Shown: positions 1 to 8,720 of the stretch, piece by piece
Numbering within the stretch: the stretch's first letter is position 1
Layout of the letters: every line of letters starts with the position of its first letter
NCBI RefSeq assembly: GCF_002101815.1
Contig: NZ_LQPM01000015.1
Span: 1 to 36,677 of the forward strand
Direction of reading: 5' to 3'
Length of the DNA stretch: 36,677 nt
Origin: Mycobacterium paraense
GTDB lineage: Bacteria > Actinomycetota > Actinomycetes > Mycobacteriales > Mycobacteriaceae
Program-made: the position numbers and the translations under genes
The notes under the pieces: model-generated
What the model saw: only the letters and a program-made list of their open reading frames with translations
What the model was told of the DNA's origin: nothing
Database searches by the model: none

Positions 1-492
1 CCCACCGTTACCACCGGCCAGGTGGGTCCCGCCGCCGGACCCGCCGGCCCCGCCGTCGCCGATCAGCCACCCGCCGGCCCCACCGGGCGCGCCCGTTCCC
101 GGGGCCCCGTTGCCGCCGTTGCCGATCAGCGGGCGCCCGGTGAACTGGACGAACGGGGCGTTGATCTGGTTGAGGACATCCTGCGCGGACGGAAAAGCGG
201 CGGCGGCCGCGGCGGCGGTCTCGGTGCCCAGATACGCCGCCGCGCCGCCGTGCAATAGGTTGACGAACTCCGCGTGGAAGGCCGCGGCCTGGGCGCCGAG
301 CGCCTGGAACTCCAGGGCATGCGTGCTGAAAAGCGCGGCGATCGCGCCGGACACCTCATCGGCGGCCGCGGCGGTTATCCCCGTCGTGGACACGGACGCG
401 GCGGCCCGCGCTTCCGTCAGCGCCGAGCCGATGTTCGCCAGATCTCCAGCCGCCGCCGTCACAAACTCCGGCGCCACAACAACGAACGACAT
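1..492 (-). CDS. PE-PGRS family protein, N-terminal part (runs off the window)
   Basis: The frame opens with ATG at 492, preceded by an AAGGGG ribosome site, and stays open to base 1, giving 164 residues without a stop. Residues 1-95 form a PE domain: it begins [20 protein letters not shown] and is rich in Ala helices. The typical linker [11 protein letters not shown] follows, and then Gly-Gly-Ala/Asn repeats of PGRS type (GGAGG, GGNGG). PE proteins are mycobacterial and are exported by ESX-5-type systems to the cell surface. The C-terminal part and the total length are unknown. The gene lies downstream of the Rv3015c-like gene, where I recall M. tuberculosis having ligA next, so it is probably an extra PE-PGRS copy at this locus. 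Confidence 0.9.
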   Translation of the reverse strand, partial: MSFVVVAPEFVTAAAGDLANIGSALTEARAAASVSTTGITAAAADEVSGAIAALFSTHALEFQALGAQAAAFHAEFVNLLHGGAAAYLGTETAAAAAAAFPSAQDVLNQINAPFVQFTGRPLIGNGGNGAPGTGAPGGAGGWLIGDGGAGGSGGGTHLAGGNGG

Positions 493-672
493 GCCCGTGC
501 CCCTTAACGTCGATCAGCCCGATTCGAGCGCCAGTCCGAAGGAGGCACGGGCGCAACGCGCATATTAACGTGTGCGTCAATTAATGGAAAGGGATTTCGC
601 GAGAATTTCGCCAGAATTTAGACGGCCTGCTTAATTTAACTTCCCCGACGGAATTCGGCGAATTGAACCGAG
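493..672. other. AT-richer intergenic region, likely PE-PGRS promoter
   Basis: This stretch lies between the stop of the MetE-C-like gene and the PE-PGRS start. It is clearly richer in A and T than the surroundings (for example AATTTAACTT and TCAATTAATGG) and contains two close AGAATTT copies. No reading frame is convincing. It is the only place for the PE-PGRS promoter, but I cannot fix the -10 element. Confidence 0.4.
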
Positions 673-1686
673 CTAAATAGCGTCCGGGTCCTCCGCGAAC
701 GCCTCGGCCGCCTTGCGGGCCAGCCCGATCGCCGCGCGGGCCCACTCGGGCGTCGCCCCCGCCAGCCCACACGCCGGCGTGACGCCGATGCGCTCGCGCA
801 GCGCGGAGCGCTCGAACGGGAGCCGATCGGTCACCGCTACCACCGCCGCGGCCACCTCCTCGGCCGAGGGCCGACGCCGCGGGGCGCTGGTTTCGACCAC
901 GCCCAGCATGACGGTGCGGCCCGATTCGACGAACCCGGCAATACCGTCCAGGTCCGCCGCGCGCAGCGTGCCCGCGTCCACCGACACGGCGCCAATCACG
1001 CTGCGCTGCAACAGGTCCCACGGCAGCTGCGGCGCGCAGCTGTGCACAAGCACGTCGGCGCCGACGATCGCGACGCACTCGTCGAGCAGTCCTTGAGCGA
1101 CCGCCTCGTCGAGGGCGGCGACCGGGCTCAGCGCCGTCACCCCGCCCAGCTGCCCGCCCAGGGCCGCCGGCAGCGACGGCTCGTCGAACTGCACCACCAC
1201 CGGCGTGTCGAGTCGCCGGGCCAGCGCCGACCGGTGCGCCGCGACGCCCTCGGCCAGCGACGCCGCCAGGTCGCGCACGGCGCCCGAATCGGTGATGGCC
1301 CGGTGGCCGTTGGCCAGCTCGAGCCCGGCGGCCAGCGTGATCGGGCCGGGGGCCTGCACCTTGACGACGCGCCCGGCGCCGCGCAGCCCCGCGGTCTCCC
1401 AGGCCTCCTCCAGCGCGTCCATGTCCTCGTCGAGGAGGCTGACCGCGCGGCGCGTCACCGCCCCGGGGCGCGCGACGATGCGGTAGCCGCGCGGCACGGT
1501 GTCGATGGCCACGTCGACCAGCAGCGCGCCGGCCCGCCCCAGCAGGTCGGCGCCCACGCCCCGGGCGGGCAGCTCGACGAGGTGGGCCAGCGCGCCCGCC
1601 AACTCACCGACGACGACCTCAGCGGCCGGGCGGGCCGCGGCGCCCGGCCACGAGCCGGTGCCGCTGGCGGTCGCGAAAACACTCAC
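673..1686 (-). CDS. MetE C-terminal-domain-like protein (cobalamin-independent methionine synthase family, Rv3015c-like)
   Basis: This 337-residue protein resembles only the C-terminal catalytic barrel of cobalamin-independent methionine synthase; the full enzyme is about 750 residues. The zinc-site residues are visible: VLVHSCAP (His215, Cys217), Glu265 in GVVET and Cys306 in TPACGL. The QFDEPSL strand (167-170) that normally contacts homocysteine is also present. It is therefore likely to bind zinc and a thiol and may transfer methyl groups, but the substrate is unknown because the folate-binding N-terminal half is missing. The start is GTG at 1686. A TACGGT -10-like element (1693-1698) sits 6 nt upstream, so the mRNA may be leaderless. 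It is divergent from lpqA. Confidence 0.85.
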   Translation of the reverse strand: MSVFATASGTGSWPGAAARPAAEVVVGELAGALAHLVELPARGVGADLLGRAGALLVDVAIDTVPRGYRIVARPGAVTRRAVSLLDEDMDALEEAWETAGLRGAGRVVKVQAPGPITLAAGLELANGHRAITDSGAVRDLAASLAEGVAAHRSALARRLDTPVVVQFDEPSLPAALGGQLGGVTALSPVAALDEAVAQGLLDECVAIVGADVLVHSCAPQLPWDLLQRSVIGAVSVDAGTLRAADLDGIAGFVESGRTVMLGVVETSAPRRRPSAEEVAAAVVAVTDRLPFERSALRERIGVTPACGLAGATPEWARAAIGLARKAAEAFAEDPDAI

Positions 1687-1744
1687 CGGCCAACCGTATT
1701 CGACGCGCGAGCGCGCGCCGGTCGCCAGGGGTGTTCGGGGCGGG

Positions 1745-1750
1745 TAGGTT
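1745..1750 (+). promoter_or_regulatory. Probable lpqA promoter (-10 TAGGTT)
   Basis: TAGGTT at 1745-1750 is preceded, after a 17-nt spacer, by TCGCCA (1722-1727), which matches four of six positions of TTGACA. Transcription from here would start near 1757, leaving a short leader that carries the AGAAGG ribosome site of lpqA. Assigned by eye. Confidence 0.4.
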
Positions 1751-1773
1751 CAAGCCCCAGAAGGGTGCGAAGG

Positions 1774-2415
1774 GTGTGGCGCAGAGCGAGACTCACGGGG
1801 CGGCTGCTGTTATGCGGCGCGGTGCTGCTGACGGCGTGCACCCGGGTGGTGGGCGGCACCGCCCTGGTGGGATTCGGGCCCGGCGCCAAGGGCGTGCACG
1901 GCGTCAACGTCGACACGATCCTGCTCGACCAGCCGCGGATGCGCGCGATCACCGGCGCCGGCGAACACCTGACGATCATTCCCTCGATGGACGGCAGCCG
2001 GCCGGTGGACATCGACGCGCTCGCCGACACCACGCCCGCCGAATGCCGGTTCCTGTATGCCGAGACGGCGACGTTCGGGCCCGACATCGAGGAGTTCCAC
2101 AAGACCACGTTCCAGGACCCGCCCGACGGCGCGCTGATCTCCGAGGGCGCCGCGGCCTACCCGGACGTCGACACCGCGCGGCGCGCCTTCGGCGCCCTGG
2201 TGACCGCCGTCGGCAACTGCGCGGGCGGCTCGTCGGGCCAGCTGCTGGTCGGTGACTGGACCTCCAACGCCAACTCGCTGCACCTGGGTCCCGGCGGGTG
2301 CGGGCGCGACTACCGGGTGCTGTCGGTGGCCATGGTGGAGGTCACGTTCTGCGGGTTCGCGCAATCGGTGTCCGACATCGTGATGACGAACATCGCCGCC
2401 AACGTGCCCGGCTAG
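1774..2415 (+). CDS. lpqA: Lipoprotein LpqA, PknH-type sensor-domain family
   Basis: This 213-residue secreted lipoprotein has an Arg-rich N-terminus, a hydrophobic segment and the lipobox LLTAC, so the Cys would be lipidated and the protein anchored on the outer face of the membrane. The mature part has four spaced cysteines (AECRF, GNCAGG, GGCGRDY, VTFCGF), as in the PknH-type extracellular sensor domain with two disulfides that is shared by several mycobacterial lipoproteins. The start is GTG 1774 because AGAAGG lies 9 nt upstream; GTG 1765 is possible but has no ribosome site. Position and sequence match Rv3016. The ligand and role are unknown. Confidence 0.85.
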   Translation: MWRRARLTGRLLLCGAVLLTACTRVVGGTALVGFGPGAKGVHGVNVDTILLDQPRMRAITGAGEHLTIIPSMDGSRPVDIDALADTTPAECRFLYAETATFGPDIEEFHKTTFQDPPDGALISEGAAAYPDVDTARRAFGALVTAVGNCAGGSSGQLLVGDWTSNANSLHLGPGGCGRDYRVLSVAMVEVTFCGFAQSVSDIVMTNIAANVPG

Positions 2416-2424
2416 CTCACCAGC

Positions 2425-2709
2425 TCACCAATGCGCCGTCGTGAACAACTCGAAGTTCGCCTGACCGCTGTGGATCCACATCGCCACGTGCAGGGCGGTG
2501 AAGGCCACCGAGACCGCCAGGGCGGCGACCGCCAGCGCGTAACCGTTCTGGTCGCGGCGCTTGGCCTGGCGCAGCGCGGCGACGGCGAGGACGCCGCTGA
2601 AGATGGGGCTGCCGTACATGCCCATCAGGCTCAGCACGAACGCCGCGATGGCAAGGGCGTTGGTCTGGACGGCCGGCACCTCGCGTGCCGCGATCTGGTG
2701 TGTGCTCAT
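2425..2709 (-). CDS. Small two-helix membrane protein (DUF4190-like)
   Basis: This 94-residue protein starts at ATG 2709 behind an AGGAAAGGAA ribosome site. Two hydrophobic helices (about residues 18-45 and 57-82) flank the basic loop RQAKRRDQNGY. That arrangement is typical of the short DUF4190-type membrane proteins common in actinobacteria, whose function is unknown. It ends 9 nt from the lpqA stop, so the two genes converge. In M. tuberculosis this interval holds an ESX/PPE cluster (esxQ, esxR, esxS), which is absent here. Confidence 0.8.
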   Translation of the reverse strand: MSTHQIAAREVPAVQTNALAIAAFVLSLMGMYGSPIFSGVLAVAALRQAKRRDQNGYALAVAALAVSVAFTALHVAMWIHSGQANFELFTTAHW

Positions 2710-2794
2710 GTCTGCCGATTCCTTTCCTGGCTGTCACGGAAAGGTTTCAAGACGCCCCTTGGCGCATCCTCGACGAATTCTTGGAACCGCGAAA

Positions 2795-3871
2795 TCAGCG
2801 GGAGGTCGCGGCGATCGTGGCGCTGCCGAGCACCTCGTCGCCGTCGGCGTCCGGGCGGTAGAGCACCAGCGTCTGGCCGCACGCCACGCCACGCAGCGGC
2901 ACCCGCAGCCGCACGACGAGCTCGTCGCCCACCAGCTCGGCGACGGCTTCGACCGCTTCGCCGTGCGCGCGCACCTGCACCGCGCACTCGACGGGCCCGT
3001 GGGGCGCCGTCCCCGCGGTGAACACCGGGGACCGCCCGACCAGCGCGCGGACCTCGAGGTCGGCGGCGTCGCCCACCTGGACCGTCCCCGTCTCGGCGTC
3101 GATGGACGTGACGTAGCGCGGGCGGCCGTCGGGTCCCGGCCCGGCGATGCCCAGGCCCTTGCGCTGCCCGATGGTGAAACCGTGCACGCCGTCATGGGTG
3201 GCCAGCACGGCGCCGTCGGCCGTGACGACGGCCCCGCGGCGCACCCCGATCCGCGCGCCCAGAAAGGCCCGGGTGTCCCCGGACGGGATGAAGCAGATGT
3301 CGTGGCTGTCGGGCTTGTCGGCGACGGCCAGCCCGCGACGGGCCGCCTCGGCCCGGATGCGGGGCTTCGCCGTATCGCCGATCGGAAACGCCGCGTGCCG
3401 CAACTGCTCGGCGGTCAGCACGGCCAGCACGTACGACTGATCCTTGCCCTGGTCGACGGCGCGGCGCAGCCGCCCGCCGGACAGCCGCGCGTAGTGGCCC
3501 GTCGCGACCGTATCGAATCCCAGCGCAACGGCTTTCGCCGACAGCGCCGAGAACTTGATCCGCTGGTTGCACCGCACGCACGGGTTGGGCGTTTCCCCGC
3601 GGGCGTACGACTCGACGAAATCGTCGATCACGTCCGCCTTGAACCGCTCCGCGAAATCCCAGACGTAGAAGGGGATCCCGAGGATGTCGGCGACGCGGCG
3701 CGCGTCGGCGGCGTCCTCCTTCGAGCAGCAGCCCCGCGAGCCGGTGCGCAACGCGCCCGGCGCCGACGACAGCGCCAGGTGCACGCCGACCACGTCGTGC
3801 CCGGCGTCGACCATGCGAGCGGCGGCGACGGACGAGTCGACGCCACCACTCATCGCGGCGAGGACCTTCAC
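2795..3871 (-). CDS. mnmA: tRNA-specific 2-thiouridylase MnmA
   Basis: This cytoplasmic enzyme thiolates U34 of tRNA-Lys, tRNA-Glu and tRNA-Gln, using ATP and sulfur relayed from a cysteine desulfurase. The 358 residues carry the PP-loop SGGVDSS (8-14), the acceptor/catalytic cysteine in NPCVRCN (Cys101) and the second catalytic cysteine in DICFI (Cys193). The tRNA-binding and C-terminal beta-barrel segments follow. The start is GTG 3871, directly after the iscS stop with no gap, so translation is probably coupled. Having iscS immediately upstream fits, since IscS supplies the persulfide. This corresponds to Rv3024c (trmU). Confidence 0.96.
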   Translation of the reverse strand: MKVLAAMSGGVDSSVAAARMVDAGHDVVGVHLALSSAPGALRTGSRGCCSKEDAADARRVADILGIPFYVWDFAERFKADVIDDFVESYARGETPNPCVRCNQRIKFSALSAKAVALGFDTVATGHYARLSGGRLRRAVDQGKDQSYVLAVLTAEQLRHAAFPIGDTAKPRIRAEAARRGLAVADKPDSHDICFIPSGDTRAFLGARIGVRRGAVVTADGAVLATHDGVHGFTIGQRKGLGIAGPGPDGRPRYVTSIDAETGTVQVGDAADLEVRALVGRSPVFTAGTAPHGPVECAVQVRAHGEAVEAVAELVGDELVVRLRVPLRGVACGQTLVLYRPDADGDEVLGSATIAATSR

Positions 3872-5074
3872 TTACGGCGCCCCCGCGGCGGCCAGCGCGG
3901 CCCGCCGGGCGCGGTCCACGGCCCCGGGCAACACCCGCAGCACGGCGTCGACGTCGGCGTCAACGCTGGTGTGCCCCAACGAGAGTCGCAACGATCCGCG
4001 GGCGCTGGCCGGGTCGGCGCCCATCGCGGTCAGCACGTGCGACGGCTGCGCGACACCGGCCGTGCAGGCCGAACCCGTCGAACACTCGATCCCGTTGGCG
4101 TCCAACAGCATCAACAGCGCGTCGCCCTCGCAGCCGCGGAAGGTGAAGTGCGCGTTGCCGGGCAGCCGCTGGGGGTACATCCCGCTCGCGGGGGACGGGT
4201 CGCGGGCGCCGTTGAGGCTGACGTCGTCGATGCCGGCCAGCACGCCCTCGACCAGCCGGTCGCGCAGCGCCCGCACGCGCGCAGCGTTGGGTTCCAGCCC
4301 CTCCACCGCGATCCGGGCCGCCGCCGCCATACCGACGGCACCGGCGACATCCGGTGTGCCGGAACGGATGTCGCGCTCCTGGCCGCCGCCGTGCGACAGC
4401 GGCACGCAGGCGACGTCGCGGCGCAGCAGCAGCGCCCCCACGGCGGGCGGGCCGCCGAACTTGTGCGCGGTGACGCTCATCGCCGACAGCCCGCTGGCGG
4501 CGAAGTCGACGGGCAGCTGCCCCACCGCCTGCACGGCGTCGCTGTGCATCGGGACCCCGAACTCCGCGGCCACGGCGGCCAGCTCGGCGACCGGCAGCAC
4601 GGTGCCGACCTCGTTGTTGGCCCACATCACCGACACCAGCGCGACGTCGTCGTGGCGCGTGAGCGCCTCGCGCAGCGCGGTCACCGACACCGAGCCGTCG
4701 GCGGCGGTGGGCAGCCAGGTCACCTCGGCGCCCTCGTGCTCGGCGAGCCAGTTCACCGAGTCGAGCACGGCGTGGTGTTCGACCGCACTGGTGACGATGC
4801 GCCGGCGGCGCGGGTCGGCGGCGCGCCGCGCCCAGTAGATGCCCTTGACGGCCAGGTTGTCGCTCTCGGTGCCGCCGGCGGTGAAGATGACCTCGGACGG
4901 GCGCGCGCCCAGCTTGGCCGCGATCAGCTCGCGGGATTCCTCGATCCGCCGCCGTGCCGCCCGGCCGCTGGTGTGCAGCGACGACGCGTTGCCGACCGTG
5001 CCGAGCACGGCCGTCATCGCCTCGATGGCGGCGGGGTGCATCGGGGTGGTGGCGGCGTGATCGAGGTAGACCAT
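3872..5074 (-). CDS. iscS: Cysteine desulfurase IscS
   Basis: This PLP enzyme converts cysteine to alanine and holds the sulfur as an enzyme persulfide for tRNA thiolation and Fe-S assembly. In the 400-residue protein the PLP lysine is Lys205 (TAHKFGG), the cofactor-stacking HHAV lies at 100-103, the HSDAVQ strand near 177-182, and the active cysteine is Cys337 in STGSACTAG. The long active-site loop and SSG/STGSAC pattern are of the NifS/IscS type rather than SufS. I place the start at ATG 5074; GTG 5086 is in frame and would add four residues. It is followed without a gap by mnmA. Corresponds to Rv3025c. Confidence 0.95.
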   Translation of the reverse strand: MVYLDHAATTPMHPAAIEAMTAVLGTVGNASSLHTSGRAARRRIEESRELIAAKLGARPSEVIFTAGGTESDNLAVKGIYWARRAADPRRRRIVTSAVEHHAVLDSVNWLAEHEGAEVTWLPTAADGSVSVTALREALTRHDDVALVSVMWANNEVGTVLPVAELAAVAAEFGVPMHSDAVQAVGQLPVDFAASGLSAMSVTAHKFGGPPAVGALLLRRDVACVPLSHGGGQERDIRSGTPDVAGAVGMAAAARIAVEGLEPNAARVRALRDRLVEGVLAGIDDVSLNGARDPSPASGMYPQRLPGNAHFTFRGCEGDALLMLLDANGIECSTGSACTAGVAQPSHVLTAMGADPASARGSLRLSLGHTSVDADVDAVLRVLPGAVDRARRAALAAAGAP

Positions 5075-5107
5075 GACGCGCCCCACGATACCGGCAGGTC
5101 CGGTCGG

Positions 5108-5926
5108 TTAACCCACCAGCACGTGGCGGCGGCCCGGGCGCTGCGGCACCCCGACGCCCACCGCCGACTGGCAACGGCGGGCCAGCGCCCGCCGATCGGT
5201 GCCCGGCAGCTGCAGGGATTCCACGTGGACATGCGCCCACGTGCGCCGCACGGCCAGCAGCCGGCACATCGACCGCCACAGGGTGTCGTCACCGACGAAG
5301 GCCGGGGCGGTCGACACGCAGCCGTCGACGTGGTGATAGGTCAGCCGGAGCGGCTGCACGGGGCGACCGGCGTCGATCGCGGCCTGGAACATCGCCGGAT
5401 AGAACGACCCACACGCCAGCCCGCACCACGTGGTGCCCTCGGGAAACGCCACCACGGTCTGACCCGCGCGCAGCCGGTGCGCGACGGCCTCGACGACCCC
5501 GGGCAGCCGCCGCAGGTTGGCCCGTTCGATGGGGATGATCTTGAGCAGCCGCACCGCAAGGTCGCCGAACAGGTCGGCGCGGGCCACGAACGACCCGGGC
5601 AGCACCGACCCGATGGCGAACACATCCAGCCACGACATGTGCGGGCTGACCACCAGCACGCCGCGCAGGTTCCGGATCGGGCTGCCCGACACGCTGATCC
5701 GGACCCCGAAGCAGCGCAGCACCACCCGGCAGTAGAACCTCTGCACCCGCGCCTGGCCCGGCAGGGGCACCAGCGCCAACGGCACCACCGGCACCAGCAG
5801 CAGCGCCAACAGGACGCGCAGCGTCACCCGCAGCACCACCCGCCACCTCGGGGAGGCGGGGCCGACACGCACGCAGCTGCCGTCACACGTCGCGCGGGGC
5901 AGCCAGGAGTGGCCGGCGACGGCCAT
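5108..5926 (-). CDS. PlsC/OlsA-type lysophospholipid acyltransferase (Rv3026c-like)
   Basis: This membrane-associated 1-acylglycerol-3-phosphate acyltransferase-family protein has 272 residues. A hydrophobic stretch (about 30-56) is followed by the HX4D motif HMSWLD (His96, Asp101) and the substrate motif FPEGTT (161-166). It would move an acyl chain onto a lyso-lipid hydroxyl. Its start overlaps the stop of the upstream GNAT gene by one base (TGATG), so the two are translated together. That pairing, OlsB-like then OlsA-like, is the arrangement used to make ornithine lipids in other bacteria. The actual acceptor lipid here cannot be read from the sequence. Confidence 0.88.
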   Translation of the reverse strand: MAVAGHSWLPRATCDGSCVRVGPASPRWRVVLRVTLRVLLALLLVPVVPLALVPLPGQARVQRFYCRVVLRCFGVRISVSGSPIRNLRGVLVVSPHMSWLDVFAIGSVLPGSFVARADLFGDLAVRLLKIIPIERANLRRLPGVVEAVAHRLRAGQTVVAFPEGTTWCGLACGSFYPAMFQAAIDAGRPVQPLRLTYHHVDGCVSTAPAFVGDDTLWRSMCRLLAVRRTWAHVHVESLQLPGTDRRALARRCQSAVGVGVPQRPGRRHVLVG

Positions 5927-6771
5927 CAGGCGCCGCCCACCATGTCGGCAGCCGCCGAGACCGACCGCAGCCGCTTGAGATATCGGATATCGGCGCGCCG
6001 CTTGTCCAGCAGCACGCAGAAGTCACCGACCCCGAAGTCCGGGTCGTGCGCGGGCTCGCCGCAGACCTGGGCGCCCAGCCGCAGGTAGCCGCGCATCAGC
6101 GGCGGCACCGCCGGGCGCCCCGGCGCGGGGATGTCGTCGAGGGCCCGCCCGCCGACGCGGACCGGCCGGTACGGGCGCACCCGGTGCTCCGGCGGTGCGG
6201 CGTGCCGGTCGAGGATGAAGTCGCGGACGCCGCGCAGCTGGCTGCCCGGCACGTCACCGTCGGAGGCGTCGCCGATGGGCACCGACACGCAGCCGGTCAC
6301 GTAGTCGTAGCCGTACCGGTCCAGGTAGGCCAGGATGCCGGCCCACATCAGCAGCACCACACCGCCGTTGCGGTGGCCGTCGCGGACCACCGCGCGCCCC
6401 ATCTCGACCAGCGACGGCCGCAGCGAGTCGAAGGCGCGGACGTCGAATTCCGTTGCGGTGTAAAGGCCCCCGGCCGCGATGGCGCCCGCGGGCGCCAGCA
6501 TCCGGTAGCAACCCACCAACTCGCCGGTGTCATCGTCGCGGACCAGCAGGTGGTCGCAGTGCTCGTCGAACCGGTCGACGTCGATGCCCGCGGCGCCGCC
6601 CGCCGGCAGCGTGAATCCCGGTGTGCTGCTGAACACGTCGTAGCGGAGCCGTTGCGCCGCCTCGATCAGGCTGGGGTCGGTGGACAGCAACAGCGAATAG
6701 CGCGGCCCGGCCGAGCCGGCCGCCGCGCCCTCCGGCAAGGCGGCGGCTATCAGGACAGAAGCAATGCTCAT
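5926..6771 (-). CDS. OlsB-like GNAT N-acyltransferase (Rv3027c-like)
   Basis: This 281-residue protein of the hemolysin/OlsB GNAT group is the family that transfers a 3-hydroxyacyl chain from ACP to the amino group of ornithine. The N-terminal domain has LRYDVF and the acidic DVDRFDEHCDHLLV region. The core has VGCYRML, the EMGRAVV strand typical of OlsB, the NGGVVLLMWAGI helix, and GCVSVP near residues 161-166. It lacks a ribosome site at ATG 6771. It is transcribed with the downstream acyltransferase (1-nt overlap). A 22-bp inverted repeat lies 46 nt upstream. Substrate assignment is by family and context only. Confidence 0.85.
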   Translation of the reverse strand: MSIASVLIAAALPEGAAAGSAGPRYSLLLSTDPSLIEAAQRLRYDVFSSTPGFTLPAGGAAGIDVDRFDEHCDHLLVRDDDTGELVGCYRMLAPAGAIAAGGLYTATEFDVRAFDSLRPSLVEMGRAVVRDGHRNGGVVLLMWAGILAYLDRYGYDYVTGCVSVPIGDASDGDVPGSQLRGVRDFILDRHAAPPEHRVRPYRPVRVGGRALDDIPAPGRPAVPPLMRGYLRLGAQVCGEPAHDPDFGVGDFCVLLDKRRADIRYLKRLRSVSAAADMVGGA

Positions 6772-6816
6772 GGAAACTAACGTCGCGTAATCGATGAGCT
6801 AATCGGCATCGCCGCG

Positions 6817-6838
6817 CTGACGTGTCGGTGCACGTCAG
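6817..6838. promoter_or_regulatory. Perfect 8-bp inverted repeat, candidate operator of the OlsB/OlsA-like operon
   Basis: CTGACGTG (6817-6824) and CACGTCAG (6831-6838) are perfect complements around the 6-nt centre TCGGTG. The site lies 46 nt upstream of the OlsB-like start at 6771, between that gene and the etfA terminator. The size fits a dimeric regulator such as a TetR-type protein. No regulator gene lies next to it. Confidence 0.45.
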
Positions 6839-6870
6839 ATGACGAAACGTGCCCCGGGTGAACAAACGTG

Positions 6871-6905
6871 AAAGCCCCCGACACGCCGGGGTGTCGGGGG
6901 CTTTT
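6871..6905 (-). terminator. Strong intrinsic terminator of the etfBA operon
   Basis: A perfect 14-bp stem, AAAGCCCCCGACAC (6871-6884) with GTGTCGGGGGCTTT (6891-6904), closes a 6-nt loop, GCCGGG. Read leftward, the arm is preceded by A residues and followed by a short T run (TTT, then CACGTTTG). It starts 22 nt beyond the etfA stop, so it ends the etfBA transcript and insulates the OlsB-like gene. Its symmetry would allow it to work in either direction. Confidence 0.9.
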
Positions 6906-6926
6906 ACGACTATTAGCGCGGGAAAA

Positions 6927-7883
6927 TTACCCCTTGCGCGCCTTAATCGCGTCGGTCAGCTGCGGGGCCACCTTGAACAGGTCGCCCACCACGCCGTAGT
7001 CGGCGATCTCGAAGATCGGCGCCTCTTCGTCCTTGTTGACCGCGACGATCGTCTTGGAGGTCTGCATGCCCGCGCGGTGCTGGATCGCCCCGGAGATGCC
7101 CAGCGCGATGTAGAGCTGCGGGGACACCGTCTTGCCGGTCTGGCCGACCTGGAACTGGCCCGGGTAGTAGCCGGAGTCCACCGCGGCGCGCGACGCGCCG
7201 ACGGCCGCACCCAGCGAGTCGGCCAGCGCCTCGACGACGTTGAAGTTCTCCGCGCTGCCGACGCCGCGGCCACCGGAGACCACGATGCTGGCCTCGGTGA
7301 GCTCGGGGCGGTCACCGGCGACCGCGGGCTCGCGGGCGGTGATCTTGGTGGCGTTCTCGGCGGGCGCCGGAACCTCGACGGTGACCTGCTCACCGGCGCC
7401 GGCCTGCGGCTCGGCGTCGATGGCGCCACCGCGCACGGTGATCACCGGGGTGTCGCCGTTGGCCTGCGACTCGACGGTGAACGCGCCACCGAAGATCGAG
7501 TGGACGGCCTTGTTGCCCTCCTGGACCCCCACCACGTCGACCAGCAGGCCGGACCCGATCCGGGCGGCGAGCCGGCCCGCGATCTCCTTGCCGTCGGCGT
7601 TGGCGGACAACAGGATTGCGGCGGGCGAGTTCGACTCGGCCAGCGAGGCCAGCACGTCGACGACCGGGGTGATCAGGTAGTTCTCCACGTCGTCGGACTC
7701 GGCGACGTAGATCTTGGCGGCGCCGGCCTCCTTCAGGCCGTCGGCCAGCGGCGCGGCCGTGCCCGGCGCGCCGACGACGACGGCGGCCGGCTCGCCCAGC
7801 GCGCGGGCGGCGGTGATCAGCTCGGAGGTGACTTTCTTCAGGGCGCCTTCGGCGTGCTCGACGAGCACCAAAACTTCAGCCAT
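6927..7883 (-). CDS. etfA: Electron transfer flavoprotein subunit alpha
   Basis: This is the FAD-carrying subunit of the soluble ETF heterodimer, which takes electrons from acyl-CoA dehydrogenases and passes them toward the quinone pool. The 318-residue protein has the expected two parts: an N-terminal nucleotide-fold domain beginning [17 protein letters not shown], and a C-terminal FAD domain with [12 protein letters not shown], the signature [12 protein letters not shown] and [22 protein letters not shown] 7883 follows the etfB stop by 36 nt with a GAAGAG ribosome site. Corresponds to Rv3028c (fixB). The strong terminator follows. Confidence 0.96.
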   Translation of the reverse strand: MAEVLVLVEHAEGALKKVTSELITAARALGEPAAVVVGAPGTAAPLADGLKEAGAAKIYVAESDDVENYLITPVVDVLASLAESNSPAAILLSANADGKEIAGRLAARIGSGLLVDVVGVQEGNKAVHSIFGGAFTVESQANGDTPVITVRGGAIDAEPQAGAGEQVTVEVPAPAENATKITAREPAVAGDRPELTEASIVVSGGRGVGSAENFNVVEALADSLGAAVGASRAAVDSGYYPGQFQVGQTGKTVSPQLYIALGISGAIQHRAGMQTSKTIVAVNKDEEAPIFEIADYGVVGDLFKVAPQLTDAIKARKG

Positions 7884-7919
7884 GGGTTATGTCGCTCTTC
7901 TCGTGTCTAAGGGGGCTTG

Positions 7920-8720
7920 TCAGATGATCTTCTGGCCGACCAGGTACTGGGCGATCTGGTTGCCGCCCTCACCCTCGTCGGTGACCTTCTCACCCGCGGT
8001 CTTGGGCGGCTTGGGCGTCGACGACAGCACGGTCGACCCGGCGTTGGCGAGCCCGACCTCGTCGCCCTCGACCCCGATCTCGCCCAGGGTCAGCACCGTG
8101 ACCTCTTTCTTCTTCGCGGCCATGATGCCCTTGAAGGACGGGAAGCGCGGTTCGTTGATCTTCTCGGTCACGCTCACCACCGCGGGCAGGGTGGCCTCGA
8201 GGCTGAAGACACCGTCGTCGGTCTCGCGCTCACCGGTGATCTTGCCGCCCTCGACCGACAGCTTGCGCAGGTGCGTCAGCTGCGGCAGCCCCAGGTACTC
8301 GGCGATGATGGCCGGGACGGCACCGCCGGAGCCGTCGGTGGATTCGTTGCCGGCGATGACCAGCTCGGTGCCCTCGATGGTGCCCAGCGCCCGCGCCAGC
8401 GCCCAGGCGGTCTGGACCACGCAGGAGCCGTGCATGCCGTCGTCCTTGAGGTGGACGGCCTTGTCGGCGCCCATGGACAGGGCCTTGCGGATCGCCTCAG
8501 TGGCGCGCTCGGGGCCGGCGGTCAGCACGGTCACCGAGCCCTCGGTGCCGTCGGCGGCTTCCTTCTCGCGAATCTGCAGCGCCTCTTCCACGGCGCGCTC
8601 GTTGATCTCGTCCAGCACCGCGTCGGCGGCCTCGCGGTCCAGCGTGTAATCGCCGTCGGTGAGCTTGCGCTCCGACCAGGTGTCTGGGACCTGCTTGATC
8701 AGGACCACGATGTTCGTCAT
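7920..8720 (-). CDS. etfB: Electron transfer flavoprotein subunit beta
   Basis: This is the AMP-binding partner subunit of ETF. The 266-residue protein begins MTNIVVLIKQVPDTWSERKL and shows the family pattern, with DREAADAVLDEINERAVEEAL, the adenine-loop region around LVIAGNESTDGSGG and the recognition-loop region LPQLTHLRKL. I chose ATG 8720 because it gives the conserved N-terminus and has a GAGGAGG ribosome site, though at a long spacing; the frame remains open further upstream without similarity. Corresponds to Rv3029c (fixA). Confidence 0.96.
   Translation of the reverse strand: MTNIVVLIKQVPDTWSERKLTDGDYTLDREAADAVLDEINERAVEEALQIREKEAADGTEGSVTVLTAGPERATEAIRKALSMGADKAVHLKDDGMHGSCVVQTAWALARALGTIEGTELVIAGNESTDGSGGAVPAIIAEYLGLPQLTHLRKLSVEGGKITGERETDDGVFSLEATLPAVVSVTEKINEPRFPSFKGIMAAKKKEVTVLTLGEIGVEGDEVGLANAGSTVLSSTPKPPKTAGEKVTDEGEGGNQIAQYLVGQKII

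Noticed and set aside
1..120. Short Gly-rich tandem repeats considered as a CRISPR or satellite array.
   Set aside because: The repeats are codon-level GG-A/N units in frame with a PE domain, typical of PGRS, and lack constant repeats with unique spacers.
541..672. AT-rich region with TTAA and TCAATTAATGG considered as a fourth bipartite operator.
   Set aside because: The 13-3-13 spacing does not hold; only isolated TTAA words are present.
2561..6088. A 1175-codon open frame on the plus strand.
   Set aside because: It is antisense to mnmA, iscS and the acyltransferases, all of which have intact family motifs. Its translation is low-complexity Arg/His/Gly/Ala, as expected for a shadow frame in GC-rich DNA.
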